8,869 nucleotides of DNA from Clostridia bacterium (GTDB lineage: Bacteria > Bacillota > Clostridia > Oscillospirales > CAG-382): positions 1 through 8,869 of the forward strand of contig CAAEPN010000247.1 of NCBI GenBank assembly GCA_900757905.1, given 5' to 3'. This document shows, one piece after another, positions 1 to 6,013 of the stretch (position 1 is its first letter; each line of letters opens with the position of its first letter). The notes below the pieces were generated by a model. The model searched no databases and had not been told where the DNA came from. It saw only the letters and a program-made list of their open reading frames with translations. Made by a program: the position numbers and the translations under genes.

Positions 1-30
1 AAAATCCGGGGACATGCGCCACGGATTTTT
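1..30 (+). terminator. Possible terminator of a gene left of the window
   Basis: An 8-bp perfect inverted repeat (1-8 AAAATCCG with 22-29 CGGATTTT) has a 13-nt loop and ends in five T (26-30). That is the form of a weak rho-independent terminator read rightward. The gene it would serve lies outside the window, so the assignment is tentative. Confidence 0.3.
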
Positions 31-34
31 CACC

Positions 35-129
35 GATAGATTCGCGAGTGTCGAAAAGCGGAGCTTTTTGGCATGAGGCGCGAGCGTACGAATCTGTTTC
101 CGTGTCGCAAAACGAAGTTTTGCAACACG
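35..129. repeat. Cluster of hairpins downstream of the mgsA-like gene
   Basis: Two hairpins with three-base loops sit side by side in gene-free sequence. The first pairs 49-59 with 63-73 around a GGA loop; it has two G-U wobbles when read as plus-strand RNA. It can be enclosed by an outer helix, AGATTCG (38-44) with CGAATCT (89-95). The second pairs 101-113 with 117-129 around a GAA loop with one non-Watson-Crick position (C106/A124), which becomes a G-U wobble on the minus strand. I see no believable reading frame here. It could be a dispersed palindromic repeat or the 3' untranslated part of the minus-strand transcript. Confidence 0.4.
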
Positions 130-132
130 CTC

Positions 133-164
133 AAAGGACATGCCCGAAAAACGGCATGTCCTTT
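133..164 (-). terminator. Hairpin terminator after the mgsA-like gene
   Basis: A perfect 12-bp inverted repeat, AAAGGACATGCC (133-144) and GGCATGTCCTTT (153-164), has an 8-nt A-rich loop and begins 12 nt past the stop codon of the minus-strand gene. On the minus strand only three T follow, so it is a weak intrinsic terminator or a 3'-end stabilising hairpin. It is symmetrical and could act in either direction. Confidence 0.55.
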
Positions 165-176
165 CTGCTGTTTAAA

Positions 177-611
177 TTAAAAATGTCCGCCGCGGTTCTT
201 GTTGGCTTCGGAGCGCGGATTGACAAGTTCACGCCAATCGAGAGAGCCTTGGTCGAGCGCCAAAATAAGCGCTTCGGCGGTTGCGATATTGGTCGCGACC
301 GGAACGTTATAGATATCGCACAGACGCAGAAGATTATGCTCAGCCTCGTTGTATTGCGGCGCGCCTAAAGGATTGCGGAAATAGAGCAGCAAGTCGATCT
401 CATTATAAGAAATGCGGGAAGAGAGCTGTTCGATACCGCCGCTTCCGCCCGGAAGCATACATTCGATGGTAAGCCCGGTCGCGTCGGAAATGTATTTTCC
501 GGTCGATTCCGTCGCATAAAGATTGTGTTTGCACAAAATGCCTTGGTATGCCATGCAGAATTCCGTCATGAGTTCTTTTTTTCTGTCTGATGCAATAATT
601 GCGATTTCCAT
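177..611 (-). CDS. Methylglyoxal synthase-fold protein with a degenerate active site
   Basis: The 144-residue protein matches the methylglyoxal synthase family over its full length. Family signatures seen are the N-terminal strand MEIAIIAS, LYAT-x-STG (31-38), ISDATGL (41-47), a GSGG turn (56-59) and RLCDIYNVPVATN (96-108). MgsA converts dihydroxyacetone phosphate to methylglyoxal. Compared, from memory and without gaps, with Bacillus subtilis and E. coli MgsA, key residues differ: active-site His is Ser8, the catalytic Asp of GGDQQ is Ile60, the Asp of the RDPL/WDPL motif is Asn80, and the following His and Asp are Tyr87 and Ala90. Asp9 and Lys12 remain. I therefore name the fold, not the activity. 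The ATG at 611 is chosen because AAAGGA lies 9 nt upstream (621-626); an in-frame ATG 21 codons earlier would overlap the upstream gene. It follows the MinD-like gene by 59 nt and is probably co-transcribed. Confidence 0.85.
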   Translation of the reverse strand: MEIAIIASDRKKELMTEFCMAYQGILCKHNLYATESTGKYISDATGLTIECMLPGGSGGIEQLSSRISYNEIDLLLYFRNPLGAPQYNEAEHNLLRLCDIYNVPVATNIATAEALILALDQGSLDWRELVNPRSEANKNRGGHF

Positions 612-670
612 AAACGTTTTTCCTTTCTGTAAATGTGTCCGATGTATCCGATTTGCAAGGGATATATGCG

Positions 671-1495
671 TCAATACAGTTTTGTGCGTGAAAAGCCGGT
701 GCGCACGCCCTCAAACAAGCGCACGTTTTCGCCGTCAAGACGGCGTGCGGTGTTTTCCACGGCCTGCCGGAAAGCGGCGCTGCGCGGCGTTTCAAAGGCA
801 AGTAAGCCCTTGTTTTGCGCTTCCGAAAGAGCGCCGTCATACGGCAATACGCCGATAAGCGGCAGCTTGGTGCGCGAAAGTATGTCGTATAGTCCGGCGT
901 TGTCGCCGCGAGCCGCGCTTTTGGCCCAGAAGCCGTTGACGGCAAGCAGCATGTCCGGCTTTTTTGGACCGGTGCATAATTCATGCAGCGCGATGGCTGT
1001 TTTTTCGGCGGCGCGGATCGAGACCGCCGTGTGCATAGATACCACGATGATCTTGTCGGCCTCCGGTACAAGCGTGCGGTACAGACCGTCCGGACGCGCC
1101 GGCAGGTCACAGATTACCGTATCAAAATTTTCCGGCAGCGCCGCTATGGCTGCAAGAAAATTCTTTACCGCAGACGGCGTGAAAATATCGTCAGTCGAGC
1201 GGCTGCCGACCGCTTCGGGATAGAAAGCCGGAGCCGGCATGAACGAGAGATTCGGCACACGTTCGTGCCGACAGATTGCGTCTTTTACCTCACAATGGCC
1301 GCTTACCGCGTCGCAGATATTGAAGAGCGGCTGGTCTTCTATGCCTAAAACCATGTCGAGGCAGCGTGATTCGAGGTCGCAGTCGCAGATAAGCACTTTT
1401 TTCGAGCGCTTTGCCAAGCAGGCCGCAAGATTTGCGGATAAAGTTGTCTTGCCTACGCCGCCTTTGAACGAGGTCACTAAAATAACCTGTGCCAC
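671..1495 (-). CDS. MinD/ParA-family P-loop ATPase
   Basis: This 274-residue protein is a deviant-Walker ATPase of the MinD branch. It has the P-loop FKGGVGKTT (10-18) with signature Lys11 and catalytic Lys16, a switch I region around Asp40 followed by LDMVLG, as in MinD, and a Walker B strand ending VICDLPA. MinD proteins dimerise on ATP and bind the inner membrane through a C-terminal amphipathic helix to place the division septum or polar factors. The C-terminus here (RLFEGVRTGF, then SRTKLY) is not a clear membrane-targeting helix, so membrane binding is open. The start is GTG at 1493-1495, fixed by GGAGG at 1503-1507 with 7-nt spacing. No minC or minE lies beside it; the only partner is the MgsA-fold gene downstream. 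It may be a true MinD or a relative with another cargo. Confidence 0.85.
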   Translation of the reverse strand: MAQVILVTSFKGGVGKTTLSANLAACLAKRSKKVLICDCDLESRCLDMVLGIEDQPLFNICDAVSGHCEVKDAICRHERVPNLSFMPAPAFYPEAVGSRSTDDIFTPSAVKNFLAAIAALPENFDTVICDLPARPDGLYRTLVPEADKIIVVSMHTAVSIRAAEKTAIALHELCTGPKKPDMLLAVNGFWAKSAARGDNAGLYDILSRTKLPLIGVLPYDGALSEAQNKGLLAFETPRSAAFRQAVENTARRLDGENVRLFEGVRTGFSRTKLY

Positions 1496-1534
1496 GCTGC
1501 TTCCTCCGTGAGAATTGTGAGATTTTTAACGGAA

Positions 1535-1550
1535 TGCCGAAAAAACGGCA
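1535..1550 (-). other. Small leader hairpin before the minD-like gene
   Basis: TGCCG and CGGCA (1535-1539 and 1546-1550) pair as a 5-bp stem around a homopolymer loop (A on plus, U in the minus-strand RNA). It lies in the roughly 80-nt leader between the minus-strand promoter and the GTG start. It is too short for a confident regulatory call. Confidence 0.25.
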
Positions 1551-1580
1551 TAATAGCCGAAGCATACCCTTATAGCTATC

Positions 1581-1609
1581 ATTATAGCAAAAAAATCGGG
1601 ATTTGTCAA
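1581..1609 (-). promoter_or_regulatory. Sigma-A promoter for the minD-like/mgsA-like pair
   Basis: Read on the minus strand, TTGACA (1604-1609) and TATAAT (1581-1586) are both perfect consensus hexamers with a 17-bp spacer containing a T-run. Transcription would start near 1574, giving a leader of about 80 nt before the GTG at 1495. Confidence 0.9.
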
Positions 1610-1722
1610 TCCGGGGCGCAAGATTTTACATTTTGGCAAATATGATAATTTCATTTCTCTTTTTTGTGGAATATGCCCAAGTTTCCCGCGATATTTTTTA
1701 CATGCTGCGGCAAAAGTTGCTA

Positions 1723-1751
1723 TTGAAATCTTGTGCGTTTAATGGTATAAT
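1723..1751 (+). promoter_or_regulatory. Sigma-A promoter for the SLH gene and downstream run
   Basis: TTGAAA (1723-1728) and TATAAT (1746-1751) are separated by 17 bp. The -10 box is preceded by TGg, an extended -10 motif. Transcription would start near 1758, leaving a leader of about 68 nt with two very small hairpins (1765-1776 and 1778-1791). It is the only clear promoter I see ahead of the five-function plus-strand run. The rest of the 330-nt spacer (1496-1825) holds only the two divergent promoters and short A/T-rich tracts; I see no gene in it. Confidence 0.88.
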
Positions 1752-1825
1752 ATACGTAGAAAATGGCTTCATAGCCTTCATGCAAACATGATCATTCTCA
1801 AAACCGGAAAGTGAGGCTTATACAT

Positions 1826-3097
1826 ATGAAAAAATTCGGAAAAATGCTTGCCGCAGTGCTCTGTGCTGCGATGCTTGTCTGCCAAGCCGCGCCTTTGACC
1901 TATGCGGCCAATGTCAACGTGGATGTCGGCGACCTTTTTAACCCGGACGACTCCAAGGATGACACGAAAGACGATACCAAAGACGACACCAAAGATGATA
2001 CCAAGGATGACACCAAGGACGATTCCAAGGACGACACGAAGGATGATTCCAAAGACGATTCTAAGGACGATTCCGGCTCGTCCGGCGGCAGTACCGGCGG
2101 TTCAACGGGCGGCTCGACGGGTGGTTCGACTGGTGGCAGCACCGGCGGAAAACACAATACGACCACCAATCCGGGCGGTTCTTCGGGTTCGACCGGCTCT
2201 TCAAGTTCGACGGACACCAAAACGGACGATAAAAAGACTGACGAGACCAAAGACGATACCGCGTCGGAAGAAACCAAGGACGACATCAAGACAGACGAAA
2301 AGACCGACGACACCAAAAAGGATGAACCGACCGAAGAGATCGTTTATCCGACTTTTTCCGATGTGACCGCAGCCGACTGGTTCTATGACGACGTAAGAAC
2401 GCTTTCGGGCATGAAAGTCATCAACGGCTACGAGGACGGCAGCTACAAACCGGAAAATGCGGTCACGCGTGCAGAATTTTTAAAGCTGCTTGTCACGCTT
2501 TTGTGCGATGAAATGTTCACACCGGACGGCGCCATGTTCAAGGACGTTCCCGGTGACGAATGGTACAGCAAGTATATTGCTTCTTCGATCGTTTACGGCT
2601 TTATCGATCTCAAGGATTACGGCGAGACCTTCGGTCCGGATGAACCCATTACGCGCCGTGAGGTCGCCAAGATCATCAACAAGGCTCTTCAGGTCGAATC
2701 CGGCAAATATCAGACGCCGTATGCCGACACGGCCGACCCGAATATCGTTGCACTCTATGGGCTCTGCCTCATGCAGGGCAGCATTGATCCTGAAACCGGC
2801 GACAGACTGTTCTATCCGGATACCGAAATTACCCGTGCCGAAACGGCGGCTGTGGTCTTGCGTATCTTCAAGTTAGCAAGCGCCGCTGACCCGAACGATT
2901 ACATAAATGAGTTCAAAAAGACGCACGATGTGCCGGATTTAAAGCTGCTTTACACGCCGCTTACCGCTTCCGAATTTTATAACGAATTCAGAAATGCTTG
3001 GGAATCCTCCCAAGCATTTCTGATGTATACCTACCCTTATTTCGCCTATGGTGAAGAAATGCGCGAGATCACGGAGGAATGCTATCAGGGTTTTTAA
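1826..3097 (+). CDS. Secreted three-SLH-domain protein, upstream part of a frame-split SLH-transglutaminase gene
   Basis: This frame gives 423 residues. A signal peptide (1-27: MKKFG start, hydrophobic 8-25, cleavage after TYA) leads into a low-complexity linker of ten DDSK/DDTK tetrapeptides (41-83), five GGST units (87-106) and a further Asp/Lys/Thr-rich stretch to about 171. Three SLH domains follow at about 177-226, 238-288 and 299-348, each with the TRAE-type motif (TRAE, TRRE, TRAE). SLH triplets bind secondary wall polymers, so the protein should sit on the cell surface. Residues 349-423 begin the region preceding a transglutaminase domain, which then continues in the -1 frame. ATG at 1826 is chosen because GAGG (1813-1816) lies 9 nt upstream; an in-frame GTG at 1811 overlaps that site. 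Without a frame change this would be a bare SLH protein. Confidence 0.9.
   Translation: MKKFGKMLAAVLCAAMLVCQAAPLTYAANVNVDVGDLFNPDDSKDDTKDDTKDDTKDDTKDDTKDDSKDDTKDDSKDDSKDDSGSSGGSTGGSTGGSTGGSTGGSTGGKHNTTTNPGGSSGSTGSSSSTDTKTDDKKTDETKDDTASEETKDDIKTDEKTDDTKKDEPTEEIVYPTFSDVTAADWFYDDVRTLSGMKVINGYEDGSYKPENAVTRAEFLKLLVTLLCDEMFTPDGAMFKDVPGDEWYSKYIASSIVYGFIDLKDYGETFGPDEPITRREVAKIINKALQVESGKYQTPYADTADPNIVALYGLCLMQGSIDPETGDRLFYPDTEITRAETAAVVLRIFKLASAADPNDYINEFKKTHDVPDLKLLYTPLTASEFYNEFRNAWESSQAFLMYTYPYFAYGEEMREITEECYQGF
1946..2074 (+). repeat. 12-bp tandem repeat encoding (DD[ST]K)n
   Basis: Ten complete 12-bp units plus a partial unit encode Asp-Asp-Ser/Thr-Lys. Synonymous positions vary (GAC/GAT, ACC/ACG, AAA/AAG), so the array is old or selected at the protein level, not a fresh expansion. 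Unit gain or loss would keep the frame. It likely forms a charged flexible spacer. Confidence 0.95.
2084..2143 (+). repeat. 12-bp tandem repeat encoding (GGST)5
   Basis: Five in-frame units encode Gly-Gly-Ser-Thr immediately after the acidic repeat, with varied codons (AGT, TCA, TCG and AGC for Ser). This is a typical flexible linker between a signal peptide and surface domains. Confidence 0.92.
2988..3023 (+). repeat. Perfect 16-bp palindrome inside the SLH gene
   Basis: Positions 2988-3003 are the exact reverse complement of 3008-3023, with a four-base loop ATCC (3004-3007). The arms begin TCAGAAATGC and contain CTTGGGA. It is translated in frame as part of the protein (FRNAWESSQAFL), so it is not between genes. 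No T-run follows, which argues against an ordinary terminator. It lies 49 nt before the GGAGG of the frame-change site. Confidence 0.85.
3073..3097 (+). other. Frame-change site: G GGT TTT heptamer with upstream GGAGG
   Basis: In the SLH frame the codons run CAG GGT TTT TAA. The heptamer GGGTTTT (3088-3094) has the X-XXY-YYZ form, and a -1 slip continues into TTA ACG and the transglutaminase frame. GGAGG (3073-3077) lies 10 nt upstream, the spacing of the stimulatory Shine-Dalgarno-like element of E. coli dnaX. A sixth T in the run 3091-3095 would equally make one continuous frame. The two frames overlap only from 3055 to 3097, so the change must happen here. I see no strong downstream stem-loop. 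Confidence 0.5.
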
Positions 3098-3630
3098 CGG
3101 CCGCCGAACAGCATCCGGAGCTTGGCACGCATGTATTTGTCACGCCGTCGGTAACAAGGGATGAGGACGGTGTGAACTGCATTCTGCGGCTGGATTTTTC
3201 TTCTGCCGAAAAGGCTTACACCTATGAAAGGCTGTGCGACGAGAGGGAAGAAGCCAAAAAATACGCACAAAGCGTCGCAATGGACATTGTGGACGGCTTG
3301 CCGGACGATCTTGCCAAAGCGGGCGCTATTCACGATTACCTTGCGCTGCATGTGACCTATGACTATACGTTTTCGCCGCAGTCCTATACGGCTTACGGTG
3401 CGCTGATCGACGGGAAAGCCGTCTGTCAGGGTTACAGCGGCGCGTTCAATCTGCTGTGCGAAGTGGCAGGCATAGAGGCCTTTGCGGTTGCCAACCGCAC
3501 GCACATGTGGAATGCCGTAAAAACGGACGGCAAGACCTATTATTACGACGTCACCTTCGACGACGCAAACGATATTTTAACCGATACTTACCGTGGAATC
3601 CCGTCCTATACGCCGGACGAGGATCTTTAA
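3079..3630 (+). CDS. Transglutaminase-like domain, downstream part of the frame-split SLH gene
   Basis: This frame encodes a transglutaminase-like (papain-fold) domain with a full catalytic triad, numbered from ATG 3079: Cys116 in GKAVCQGYSGAF, His142 in NRTHMWNAV and Asp157 in YYYDVTFDD. A helical segment of the family precedes it (AIHDYLALHVTYDY, 83-96). Bacterial members are usually extracellular proteases, amidases or cross-linking enzymes, often fused to SLH or other wall-binding modules; the substrate here is unknown. The ATG is only 1 nt from GGAGG, too close for good initiation, and the domain alone has no signal peptide. I read it as the C-terminal part of the preceding gene. Joined by a -1 shift at 3088-3094 the product would be about 601 residues. 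The intact triad suggests the gene is functional or only recently broken. Confidence 0.85.
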   Translation: MLSGFLTAAEQHPELGTHVFVTPSVTRDEDGVNCILRLDFSSAEKAYTYERLCDEREEAKKYAQSVAMDIVDGLPDDLAKAGAIHDYLALHVTYDYTFSPQSYTAYGALIDGKAVCQGYSGAFNLLCEVAGIEAFAVANRTHMWNAVKTDGKTYYYDVTFDDANDILTDTYRGIPSYTPDEDL

Positions 3631-3656
3631 CGACTGAAACAGAAAAGGAACAAGAC

Positions 3657-4793
3657 ATGATTTATTTTGATAATGCCGCTACCACCCGTGTGAGCGAGCA
3701 TGCCGCAAAAACTGCGCTTACCTATATGACCGAGCTGTATGCGAATCCTTCTTCGGCGCACGGATTCGGCTTTGAAGCCGAAAAGGCGCTGCGAAGCGCC
3801 CGTGCGGCTCTGCTCGGTGCGCTCGGATTCTCCGCTGCCGAGGGTTCTCTCATTTTTACCGGCAGCGGCACGGAGGCCGATAATCTGGCGCTTCGCGGTG
3901 CAAGCCGCGCGCTCATGCGCCGCGGAAAGCATATCGTGATATCCGATTCGGAGCATCCGGCAGTCGAAAACACGGCAAAAGACCTTGAAAAAGAGGGCTT
4001 TACGGTGTCGCGCCTATCTACGAAAGGCGGCAAGATCGACCTTGATGAGGCGCGTACGGCCTTTACGCCCGACACGGTTTTGGTGTCCGTCATGGCGGTC
4101 AACAACGAGACCGGCGCGGTCTACGACATTCCGTCGCTTGCAAGGCTTGTCAAGTCGCTTTGCCCGAACGCGCTCTTTCACACCGATGCGGTACAGGCGT
4201 TTACCAAGATCCCGTCCGGCCTTTGGAAAAGCGCCGACCTTGTGAGCGTCAGCTCGCATAAAATACATGCGCCCAAAGGCGTCGGCGCACTGTTTGTGCG
4301 TAAAGGCGTGCGGCTTGTACCGTGCATTACCGGCGGCGGGCAGGAAAACGGGCTGCGTTCGGGAACCGAGGCGTTGCCTTCTATCTGCGCCATGGCGGCG
4401 GCCGCAGAGGACGCTATGCGGACTTTTTCCGAGGATGCGGAGAAGGTGGCCGGTTTAAACGCTTATTTGCGTGAAAAATTAGCGGCTCTTGACGGCGTTG
4501 TGCTCAACACCGGACACATCGGCTTTTCACCGCATATACTGAGTATAGCCGTACCCGGTCTGCGAAGCGAGATCTTTTTACGCTTTTTGTCCGAACGCGG
4601 CATTTACGTTTCCGCCGGCTCCGCCTGCTCGGCAAAGCATGCTGATAACCGCGTGCTTGCCGCCTTTGGACTACCCGACCGGATAGCCGACAGCACTCTC
4701 CGGCTCAGCTTTTCGGCGTATAACACGCGCGAAGAGTGCGACGAATTCGTAAATGCGCTTTCGGAAGGCATGCGCATGCTCATACATACGTAA
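3657..4793 (+). CDS. Cysteine desulfurase, NifS/IscS type
   Basis: The 378-residue protein is a class V PLP aminotransferase. It takes sulfur from L-cysteine as an enzyme persulfide, releasing alanine, for Fe-S clusters or thio-modified nucleosides and cofactors. Visible landmarks are IYFDNAATT (2-10), FTGSGTEADN (67-76), His100 in SEHPAVENT, HTDAVQA with Asp177 and Gln180, the PLP lysine Lys202 in SSHKIHAPKG, the GGGQENGLRSGTE loop, and catalytic Cys324 in SAGSACSAK. Length is slightly below IscS (about 400), as in many clostridial NifS-like enzymes. ATG at 3657 follows AAGGA with 7-nt spacing and fits the family's usual first residues; the frame is open further upstream but overlaps the transglutaminase domain. 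It begins 26 nt after that gene. No iscU, thiI or nadA lies beside it, so its sulfur acceptor is not shown by context. Confidence 0.93.
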   Translation: MIYFDNAATTRVSEHAAKTALTYMTELYANPSSAHGFGFEAEKALRSARAALLGALGFSAAEGSLIFTGSGTEADNLALRGASRALMRRGKHIVISDSEHPAVENTAKDLEKEGFTVSRLSTKGGKIDLDEARTAFTPDTVLVSVMAVNNETGAVYDIPSLARLVKSLCPNALFHTDAVQAFTKIPSGLWKSADLVSVSSHKIHAPKGVGALFVRKGVRLVPCITGGGQENGLRSGTEALPSICAMAAAAEDAMRTFSEDAEKVAGLNAYLREKLAALDGVVLNTGHIGFSPHILSIAVPGLRSEIFLRFLSERGIYVSAGSACSAKHADNRVLAAFGLPDRIADSTLRLSFSAYNTREECDEFVNALSEGMRMLIHT

Positions 4794-4804
4794 AACCGCG
4801 CGCC

Positions 4805-4840
4805 GGTACGGCAATTTTTCATGAAAGGATCTGCCGTACC
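4805..4840 (+). promoter_or_regulatory. Inverted repeat bracketing the ribosome binding site of the next gene
   Basis: GGTACGGCA (4805-4813) and TGCCGTACC (4832-4840) are perfect 9-bp complements. The 18-nt loop contains the AAAGGA ribosome binding site (4824-4829), and the 3' arm ends at the base before the ATG. Such a stem could limit access of the ribosome to the start, but no T-run or known riboswitch pattern is visible. A mere stabilising intergenic hairpin is equally possible. Confidence 0.55.
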
Positions 4841-6013
4841 ATGATCGATCCCGGTTATTTCTCCGAATTTTCGCTTGCCTCCAAGGCGATTCACGGCTAC
4901 AAAAAGCCGGAGGACGCGTTCCGCGCGGTCGCTTTTCCAATCTACCAAACATCTACCTTTCAGAATCCGGCCCTCGGCTCGGATATAAGGTATTCTTATT
5001 CGCGCTGTGCCAACCCTACGCGCGCGTATCTTGAAGATACCATTGCGCTTTTGGAGGGCGGCCGCGCCGGATTTGCCTTTTCGACGGGGCTTGCCGCCGT
5101 GCTTGCCGTGTTTTCGTTACTCAAAAGCGGCGACCATGTTGTGATTTCCGACGACGTTTACGGCGGCACCTACCGTCAGATAAGCGAGCTTTGGGAAAAT
5201 CTCGGCATTGCGTTTGACGCGGTGGATATCGGCGACACGGATGCCGTATGCGCGTGCATCCGCCCGAACACGCGCCTTATTTATGCCGAAACGCCGACCA
5301 ATCCCATGATGAAAGTGGCGGATATTGCTGCGCTTGCGGATATCGCGCACAAAAATCATGCCTTGCTTGCCGTGGACAACACGTTTTTAACGCCGGTCTT
5401 TGCGCGTCCGTTAGAGCATGGCGCAGACATTGTGTTGCACAGCGGCACGAAATACCTTTCCGGTCATCATGACACCATGGCCGGGCTTGTGGTGGCCAAC
5501 GATGAAAAAATCATTGACCGTCTGTCGCTCATTGAGCGTACCGAGGGAACGGGACTTTCGCCGTTCGACTGCTTTTTGGTGCTGCGCGGCTTAAAGACGC
5601 TGGAATTGCGTATGAAGCGGCATGAGGAAAACGCCGGAAAGGTCGCCGCATGGCTGCAAAACAATCCGAACGTCGAAAAAGTATACTACGTGGGACTTCC
5701 AGAGCACCCGTCGTATGACGTGACCTGCCGTCAGTGCGACGGCTTCGGCGGCATGCTTTCTTTTCGGCTTTCGGACGCACGTCTTGCCGAAAAAGTGCTT
5801 TGCGGAGGCAAGCTTATCATGTTTGCTGAAAGTCTCGGCGGAGCGGATACATTGATTACGTATCCGCTTACCCAAACGCACGCGTCCGTGCCAAAGGCGC
5901 TTCGCGACCGGCTCGGCATTGATGAACACCTGATTCGCCTGTCGGTTGGCATCGAACCGGCAGAGGATATTTTGGCCGACCTTGAACGGACGTTAGGAGC
6001 GAGCGCGGTATGA
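4841..6013 (+). CDS. PLP-dependent trans-sulfuration enzyme (cystathionine gamma-synthase/beta-lyase family)
   Basis: This 390-residue protein belongs to the Cys/Met metabolism PLP family. It shows YSRCANPT (53-60), the region GDHVVISDDVYGGTYR, AETPTNP, VDNTFLTPVF, the Schiff-base lysine Lys204 in HSGTKYLSGHH, LRGLKTLELRM, and the substrate-loop segment ESLGG followed by ITYPLTQTHASVP, ending LIRLSVGIEPAEDI. The last two segments resemble, from memory, Bacillus MetI/MetC, so cystathionine gamma-synthase, O-acetylhomoserine sulfhydrylase or cystathionine beta-lyase are all possible. YGGTYR in place of the YGCT of methionine gamma-lyase argues against that enzyme. ATG at 4841 has AAAGGA 11 nt upstream, a slightly long spacing, inside the hairpin loop noted above. 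It starts 47 nt after the desulfurase and overlaps dapF by 4 nt. The pairing suggests shared cysteine and sulfur handling. Confidence 0.88.
   Translation: MIDPGYFSEFSLASKAIHGYKKPEDAFRAVAFPIYQTSTFQNPALGSDIRYSYSRCANPTRAYLEDTIALLEGGRAGFAFSTGLAAVLAVFSLLKSGDHVVISDDVYGGTYRQISELWENLGIAFDAVDIGDTDAVCACIRPNTRLIYAETPTNPMMKVADIAALADIAHKNHALLAVDNTFLTPVFARPLEHGADIVLHSGTKYLSGHHDTMAGLVVANDEKIIDRLSLIERTEGTGLSPFDCFLVLRGLKTLELRMKRHEENAGKVAAWLQNNPNVEKVYYVGLPEHPSYDVTCRQCDGFGGMLSFRLSDARLAEKVLCGGKLIMFAESLGGADTLITYPLTQTHASVPKALRDRLGIDEHLIRLSVGIEPAEDILADLERTLGASAV

Noticed and set aside
48..368. A 106-codon plus-strand open frame at the left end.
   Set aside because: It reads through three hairpins and then antisense to the MgsA-like gene; no domain or ribosome binding site supports it.
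612..674. An N-terminal extension of the MgsA-like protein by 21 residues.
   Set aside because: The internal ATG at 611 has a proper AAAGGA site at 9 nt and matches the family N-terminus; the extension would overlap the MinD-like stop and adds residues unlike the family.
403..1110. A 235-codon minus-strand open frame rich in Arg, Cys and Thr.
   Set aside because: It overlaps both the MinD-like and the MgsA-like genes in another frame, has no family features, and its composition is that of a shadow frame.
1603..1791. A 62-codon plus-strand open frame in the divergent spacer, starting TTG and hydrophobic at its N-terminus.
   Set aside because: It runs across the -35 and -10 boxes of the SLH promoter, its TTG start overlaps the minus-strand -35 box, and no ribosome binding site precedes it.
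1900..2316. A 138-codon minus-strand open frame opposite the repeats (Ser/Val- and Pro/Glu-rich).
   Set aside because: Tandem 12-bp repeats keep every frame open; this is the antisense reading of the DD[ST]K and GGST arrays.
3456..3656. A longer cysteine desulfurase start inside the transglutaminase region.
   Set aside because: The family begins at IYFDNAATT, preceded here by a good ribosome binding site; the upstream extension is a shadow of the transglutaminase coding sequence.
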